Of a stretch of 8,750 nt of DNA, positions 4,894 through 8,750 are shown one piece after another. The translations under genes were made by a program, and so were the position numbers. Source of the stretch: Bacteroidota bacterium. GTDB taxonomy: Bacteria; Bacteroidota; Bacteroidia; Flavobacteriales; Weeksellaceae. Within the stretch, counting starts at the first letter, position 1. The number at the start of each line of letters is the position of its first letter. Location: the NCBI GenBank assembly GCA_023399595.1, contig JAEWOR010000055.1, forward strand, positions 1 through 8,750, given 5' to 3'. The notes beneath the pieces were generated by a model. That model saw only the letters and a program-made list of their open reading frames with translations, ran no database searches and was not told the DNA's origin.

Positions 4894-7800
4894 TATAATT
4901 CTTTTAAAGTGGGTTGATATCCTTGTATATGTAAATGGTCGTTGTGGTTATTATCTGAATCATTATTACATCTGCGTAAAATCTTATTTTTTCTTTCACC
5001 ATAATACTGCGAAAGCATACTTTTCCAACCAAATTTATACAATAAATCATTAAAGTTGTTTTGTCTATCTTCATCTAATCCTTTCCAACCTAAGTCCTCT
5101 CCATTATTAAATAAATCAGTTTTTCCACCTCTTTTATCTTTTCTTAAATATCTTAAGTCTCCATTCATACCATTTTTATGAGATTTACTACCACCTACAG
5201 ATTCACCTCTTTCATTACTGAATCCATTAAAAGTTAAATCATCATAATTAGACTCTATCATTGCACCTAATAATGATGCAAAACTCACATCATTCATATA
5301 ATATCTTTTTGTATTAATACTTAATGAATAGCCTAAATTGTTACTTTTATAACTTTGTTTAACTGTCCTAATGTCAATTAAGTAAATATTATTTGTATCC
5401 TTTCCGAGTTTATCTTTATATAATCCTCCATAATTTTCTTTTACTTTATTTAACTTATATTTACCTAAATTATGAATATTTCCATTTATGTCATGATAAA
5501 AATAAGCTGCATATTCTCTCTTCTCGTTTGGAATTTTGTAATGTATTTCGCCTGAATTTTGAATATGAAATTCAATATCAGCTTCTGAAGTTATTTCTGA
5601 TTTCTGACATTCATCAGTTTTCAAAACATTTTTAATTTTTGACAATATCGATTCTCTAGCTGTTACATCTTCAGTTGAACCATGAACGAGCCTTGTAGTT
5701 TCTTTAAAATCACCAATTGCAGCAACTGTGTTTAAATCTTTTTCACTCCCATTTCTTAAAAGAACTCCATGTTTCCAGTACCAACCTGCTGACCTAGTCA
5801 TAAGATCAATATTTTGTAATAAAATATCAGGATTTGCTACTAAATCTTGTCCAGAATACTCTCCAAATCTTCTATATCCTTTTTTTCTTGTGATTTGAAT
5901 TAACCCTCTACCTCTATATTTATATCCGTCTCCACTTGATTCATTACCATTTTCAGCAACATTTCGATATACATAATTTCCTAATTTTTCAGGACTTCTA
6001 AAGAATTCACTTGGATTTGTATATAACCTTGGGTGATTTTCGCGTGACCAAAAATTATGGAGAGCGGCTTCAGTTGTATAATATAAATTTTCATCAATTC
6101 TTGAAAAATATCCTGTTTCCTTAGTAATTTGAGTAAGGAAGAAAGCCTTTTTTATACATGTGTTTATTTCAAATTCTTTTAACGTCTTGTTCAAAGATTC
6201 TAAAAAGGTTTCAATACTTGGATTTCCTAAGCTATTTATTCCTTTATAGAATAATTGAGTTGCCTCGGGGAACATTGTTTTGAATTCTTGTGCTGTAATT
6301 TCCGCTTCACACCTTGGACATTTCCCTCCACCTATCTGAAAATACGCACCGTCTTGTTTTAAGAATTCTTTGTCGTGCTGTTTTTCTCCTTGGGCTTTTG
6401 CTTCGAGGTAAAGAAGTTCTGTTTCTTTTTTATAGAGTGGGAAGGTTATGGTTTGTCCAGCCAAATAAACTTCTTTTACCAACGCTTTCTCAATATCATC
6501 TGCAAAGGCGGTTTTTCCTGTTTCAATTTTAGGATTGTTCATTTTACCACCTATAGCATTGCCTAAAATAGCTTGTGCAATTCTTTTTTTCTCGTCACCA
6601 CTGCCATTGGGTAATGCTGTTTGGTTTTTAAAGGTGTAAGTGTAATTTCCGTCTTCTTTGCCTTTTGCAAGTTTATCTTTCCATTGTTTCAGTTCGTCAT
6701 CAGATTTTGGACGCAGTTGTATAGGGATTTTTACCATACCATCTTTTACAGTCCCTTTAAATTCTGTTTTTTCAGTTCCCTGTAATTCTCCCACATTGGT
6801 TTTCTGCTCCATTTGTTTTTCCGTAATCTCTAGTACAGGAAGAACAGCCCCCGCACCACCTTTTATAATACCATCTTTTTCTTTAATAATTATGGTTGCT
6901 TCTTTGCCATCTAACATAGAAGTAGTGGCTACCAAATACAATTTTTCTTCCAAAGGAGCACTATTTACTCTTTTGAAGTCTTCACCCAATTTAAAGGTTT
7001 TAATTGTAATCTTTTGGTCTTTATTATACACAGTTGCAGTTAAAGCTGTTTTAATGGCTTCAACTGTTGTGTATTCTTTTTTATTTTTTAAAGAAGTAAT
7101 TTGTGATTTTCCTACAATAATTTTGGCGATTTTTTCTTTTTCAGCATCTGTTGATGTTTTATTTCCATTTCCTCCGAATGTGTATTCAATTGTTCCTGCT
7201 TCTTCACCAGTTTGTTTGGTGTATTCTTTTTTAGCAAAATAGGCGTCTAGCAAGCCTTCAATTTTTACTTCTTTTACAACACTTTCACTTCTTCCTGTTT
7301 CAGGTAGTGGGTCTACACCTATTTCTTTGGCTTTTACAGCAATTACTACTTCCTCAATTTCTTGTTCAGGATAGGTGTAGTCAGGATTGGGGAGATTAAC
7401 ATTGCTACTTGCTTTGCTATCCGTTGCAGATTTTACATTGATGTAGTATTCATGAAATTTGTCTTGTGAACCATCCATGTATGCATTTGCAATTCTCTGA
7501 AAATCTATTGGAAGTTTGAAGGTGTGCATGGCAAAACCATCATGATCCAAACGTTTTTCAACAGAATCTACCTTGTTTTTCTCATTATTAGCGTTATGTC
7601 CTTCTCCGTTTTCATCATCTTCATACAATGTAATTTCTACTTTTTCATTGGGCATGTTGACTGTGATTACCTTCACGATAATGCTTTGTCCATATTTCAG
7701 AACATCACCATTTGAAATAGGAGTGTCATCTGTGCGAAATAAATCAACTCTTTCAATTTTTTTCTTTCCTTCTTCAATTTTAATGACTATTCCGGGTGGA

Positions 7801-8087
7801 GAGGATTTTTCAGGTTCGTATAAATAGGCTTCCAAAAGAAGTTCTTTTCCTAGTAGTTTTTGATTGGTTATTGTAATGGTTGTTTCACTACCTATTTTGG
7901 GTGGTGTTCCTGCAACTGGTTTCAGTTCTCTCCAATTGTTATTTTCTTTTACATACAACTTCCATTTTGCAAGAGAAATATTGGCTTTATCTGCTGGCCT
8001 ATATGTTTTTGAAATGTGATAGTGTCCAACTTCTCCAAGTTTTAGAACTTTTGAGCCTTTGATTTGTGCGATACCTTTCTTTGCCAT
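4893..8087 (-). CDS. Bifunctional secreted effector: trunk + GH19 lysozyme/chitinase-like + LAS zinc peptidase
   Basis: A 1064-residue protein without Sec signal or membrane segment, encoded 7 bp after a PAAR-like gene. Residues 1-105 (KGIAQIKGSKVLKLGEVGHY) resemble the N-terminus of Bacteroidetes T6SSiii effectors. Residues 106-240 look beta-sandwich-like. Two related repeats follow (about 297-388 and 480-565; shared Y-T-F, EK-x-x-IA, VY-x-x-x-Q-x-IT). A CPRC zinc-knuckle-like motif (590-593) precedes the GH19 domain (about 612-825): TKETGYF with E657, DENLYY with E666, GDGYKYRGRGLIQIT at 719-733 and GWYWKHG at 768-774. After a linker, the C-terminal domain (about 930-1057) has SKSHKNGMNGDLRYL (H970, D977) and HLHIQGY (H1051, H1053), the zinc-ligand pattern of LAS peptidases (M15/M74-like). 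Glycan and stem-peptide cleavage in the periplasm of a rival cell is inferred. G+C drops from about 35-40 % in the trunk to 20-27 % in the warheads, a sign of toxin swapping. Confidence 0.9.
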   Translation of the reverse strand: MAKKGIAQIKGSKVLKLGEVGHYHISKTYRPADKANISLAKWKLYVKENNNWRELKPVAGTPPKIGSETTITITNQKLLGKELLLEAYLYEPEKSSPPGIVIKIEEGKKKIERVDLFRTDDTPISNGDVLKYGQSIIVKVITVNMPNEKVEITLYEDDENGEGHNANNEKNKVDSVEKRLDHDGFAMHTFKLPIDFQRIANAYMDGSQDKFHEYYINVKSATDSKASSNVNLPNPDYTYPEQEIEEVVIAVKAKEIGVDPLPETGRSESVVKEVKIEGLLDAYFAKKEYTKQTGEEAGTIEYTFGGNGNKTSTDAEKEKIAKIIVGKSQITSLKNKKEYTTVEAIKTALTATVYNKDQKITIKTFKLGEDFKRVNSAPLEEKLYLVATTSMLDGKEATIIIKEKDGIIKGGAGAVLPVLEITEKQMEQKTNVGELQGTEKTEFKGTVKDGMVKIPIQLRPKSDDELKQWKDKLAKGKEDGNYTYTFKNQTALPNGSGDEKKRIAQAILGNAIGGKMNNPKIETGKTAFADDIEKALVKEVYLAGQTITFPLYKKETELLYLEAKAQGEKQHDKEFLKQDGAYFQIGGGKCPRCEAEITAQEFKTMFPEATQLFYKGINSLGNPSIETFLESLNKTLKEFEINTCIKKAFFLTQITKETGYFSRIDENLYYTTEAALHNFWSRENHPRLYTNPSEFFRSPEKLGNYVYRNVAENGNESSGDGYKYRGRGLIQITRKKGYRRFGEYSGQDLVANPDILLQNIDLMTRSAGWYWKHGVLLRNGSEKDLNTVAAIGDFKETTRLVHGSTEDVTARESILSKIKNVLKTDECQKSEITSEADIEFHIQNSGEIHYKIPNEKREYAAYFYHDINGNIHNLGKYKLNKVKENYGGLYKDKLGKDTNNIYLIDIRTVKQSYKSNNLGYSLSINTKRYYMNDVSFASLLGAMIESNYDDLTFNGFSNERGESVGGSKSHKNGMNGDLRYLRKDKRGGKTDLFNNGEDLGWKGLDEDRQNNFNDLLYKFGWKSMLSQYYGERKNKILRRCNNDSDNNHNDHLHIQGYQPTLKEL

Positions 8088-8094
8088 AATCTTT

Positions 8095-8583
8095 TTATTT
8101 AAAATCGCCTAAATCTTGTTTTTCGATATCGCTCTTGAATTTTTCAAAATCCATAAAAGGATTAATCATATTCATTAAACGAGAGTCAGCATTTCTCACA
8201 TTTGTCTTGGATATTTCTGCAGTTTGTCCATGCTTCATTACAGTAATTTTTCCTCCAGTTGCACACATGAGTTCTGAGATTTCTGTAAGACATCTTTTGT
8301 CCATTACTTTCACTTTTTCATAAGTTTTAGTCCACTTTCCAGATGGAGCAAAAGCACAAGGATTTCCATTTTTTACAGAACAATTTCCAAATGGCATAGC
8401 AGGAGGATTGAACATTACATCATCTTCTGTTACAGCAAGATAATCATCTTGTCCATCAGCATCGTTCCAATAATGTTTTTGGTGACTTGTAACTTTAAAA
8501 TTTGGAAAACTAGTTCCCTTATCACACATCGCTTTTCCTTTTTGAATAACGAAATGCTTATCATTATGTTTGGAATTAGACAT
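8095..8583 (-). CDS. DUF4280 PAAR-like protein (effector-associated spike tip)
   Basis: A 162-residue protein from the ATG at 8583 (MSNSKHND). It resembles DUF4280/PAAR-like proteins: an opening KHFVIQKGKAMCDKG, the segment VMFNPPAMPFGNCSVKNGNPC, the core PSGKWTKTYEKVKVMDKRCLTE and a closing CATGGKITVMKHGQ, with cysteines at 20, 68, 76, 98 and 107 as expected for the family. These proteins sit on the spike of T6SSiii or related contractile injection machines and carry or recruit the effector encoded next to them. The last 30 residues form a charged tail that may contact the effector trunk. The frame stays open to an upstream ATG at 8640, but those 19 extra codons (MHYGLNYFF...) run through the IS982 end and do not resemble the family, so the downstream start is preferred. 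It is the first gene of the operon. Confidence 0.88.
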   Translation of the reverse strand: MSNSKHNDKHFVIQKGKAMCDKGTSFPNFKVTSHQKHYWNDADGQDDYLAVTEDDVMFNPPAMPFGNCSVKNGNPCAFAPSGKWTKTYEKVKVMDKRCLTEISELMCATGGKITVMKHGQTAEISKTNVRNADSRLMNMINPFMDFEKFKSDIEKQDLGDFK

Positions 8584-8605
8584 TATTTTGTGTTTTTGTG
8601 TCTTA

Positions 8606-8613
8606 CGAATATA
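8606..8613 (-). promoter_or_regulatory. Possible -7 box of the effector operon
   Basis: The minus strand reads TATATTCG, one mismatch from TAnnTTTG, 22 bases before the PAAR ATG. No clear -33 TTTG lies at the right distance; upstream sequence is the IS tip. If real, it would be a promoter formed at the IS junction. Transcription could instead read out of the IS. Confidence 0.25.
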
Positions 8614-8627
8614 AAAAAAATAGTTTA

Positions 8628-8750
8628 ACCCGTAGTGCATTTAGGCAATACTAATTTTTAAATTGTTAATATTTCTGTTGTTTTGTTTATTAATGAGTTG
8701 TATCACAGTTAGAGCGGTTATTTTAGCTAATATTCTTGTTTTAAATCCTT
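8628..8750 (-). mobile_element. End of an IS982-like insertion sequence (partial)
   Basis: The 3' end of the transposase is followed by the tip, which on the plus strand reads ACCCGTAGTGCATTTAGG from 8628. IS982-family elements usually end in ACCC, which sets the boundary here. The other end and any target duplication lie outside the window. The tip is 44 bp upstream of the preferred PAAR start. Confidence 0.6.
8641..8750 (-). CDS. IS982-like transposase C-terminus (partial)
   Basis: The last 35 codons of a gene entering from the right edge and ending with TAA at 8643-8641. The peptide GFKTRILAKITALTVIQLIN followed by RNINNLKISIA resembles the C-terminal helix of flavobacterial IS982 transposases (K-T-R-x-L-x-K-I-T-A-x-T-x-x-Q-x-I-N). 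The DDE catalytic residues lie upstream, outside the window. It reads in the same direction as the effector operon, so read-through could contribute to operon expression. Confidence 0.75.
   Translation of the reverse strand, partial: GFKTRILAKITALTVIQLINKQNNRNINNLKISIA

Noticed and set aside
4775..5053. Plus-strand open frame of 92 codons across the effector/lipoprotein junction
   Set aside because: It is antisense to two well-supported genes and its translation is typical of reverse-complement AT-rich coding sequence.
6658..7242. Open frame of 194 codons on the plus strand
   Set aside because: It lies entirely antisense to the effector trunk, with low-complexity Phe/Ser/Pro-rich translation and no family resemblance. 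It is a shadow of the real gene.
8584..8640. N-terminal extension of the PAAR-like protein (MHYGLNYFFYIRK)
   Set aside because: It is encoded by the IS tip and leader and does not fit the usual family start, so the start at 8583 is preferred.
1..8750. CRISPR arrays, tRNA or rRNA genes
   Set aside because: No regularly spaced repeats, no cloverleaf-like or rRNA-like sequence was seen on either strand.

Overview
The window is AT-rich (sampled 60-base stretches run from about 20 to 40 % G+C). Its genes carry short lipoprotein signals ending in Cys-Lys, lack clear Shine-Dalgarno sites, and encode a Bacteroidetes-type secreted-effector cassette. This points to a member of the Flavobacteriales; the genus cannot be fixed from the sequence. 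Every gene I can support lies on the minus strand, so the text follows transcription from right to left.

Right end (8750 to 8628): the 3' end of an IS982-like transposase and the probable end of its IS. Next comes a two-gene delivery module: a DUF4280 PAAR-like protein (8583-8095), then after 7 bp a 1064-residue effector (8087-4893). The effector has no Sec signal. Its N-terminal trunk of about 610 residues has a higher G+C content than the rest. Two peptidoglycan-hydrolase domains follow: a GH19 chitinase/muramidase-like domain and, at the C-terminus, a LAS-type (M15/M74-like) zinc peptidase. This organisation fits a Bacteroidetes type VI secretion (T6SSiii) effector, or less likely an extracellular contractile injection system payload. 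The stop and start codons of the effector and a MORN-repeat lipoprotein (4893-4045) overlap as TAATG, which marks the lipoprotein as the likely cognate immunity protein.

Middle (4061 to 3003): no complete gene, but not empty. It holds a decayed 3' end of a gene with one stop and two frameshifts (4061-3839), a short G+C-rich stretch with an inverted repeat (about 3661-3800), and a 218-codon open frame (3659-3003). That frame encodes a complete-looking GH24 (T4-type) lysozyme domain with no possible start codon. It looks like an orphan toxin tip, the C-terminal part of a second effector whose trunk is gone.

Left part (3019 to 122): three consecutive lipoprotein genes, closely spaced, the first overlapping the orphan lysozyme by 17 bp. 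They are best read as an immunity array against peptidoglycan hydrolases. At the far left, an IS1595/ISXO2-like transposase begins (63 to 1).

Overall this is an IS-bounded effector/immunity island with one active two-warhead wall hydrolase, one displaced third hydrolase, four immunity-type lipoproteins and remains of older cassettes. No VgrG, Hcp or sheath gene is in the window, so delivery would need a machine encoded elsewhere.
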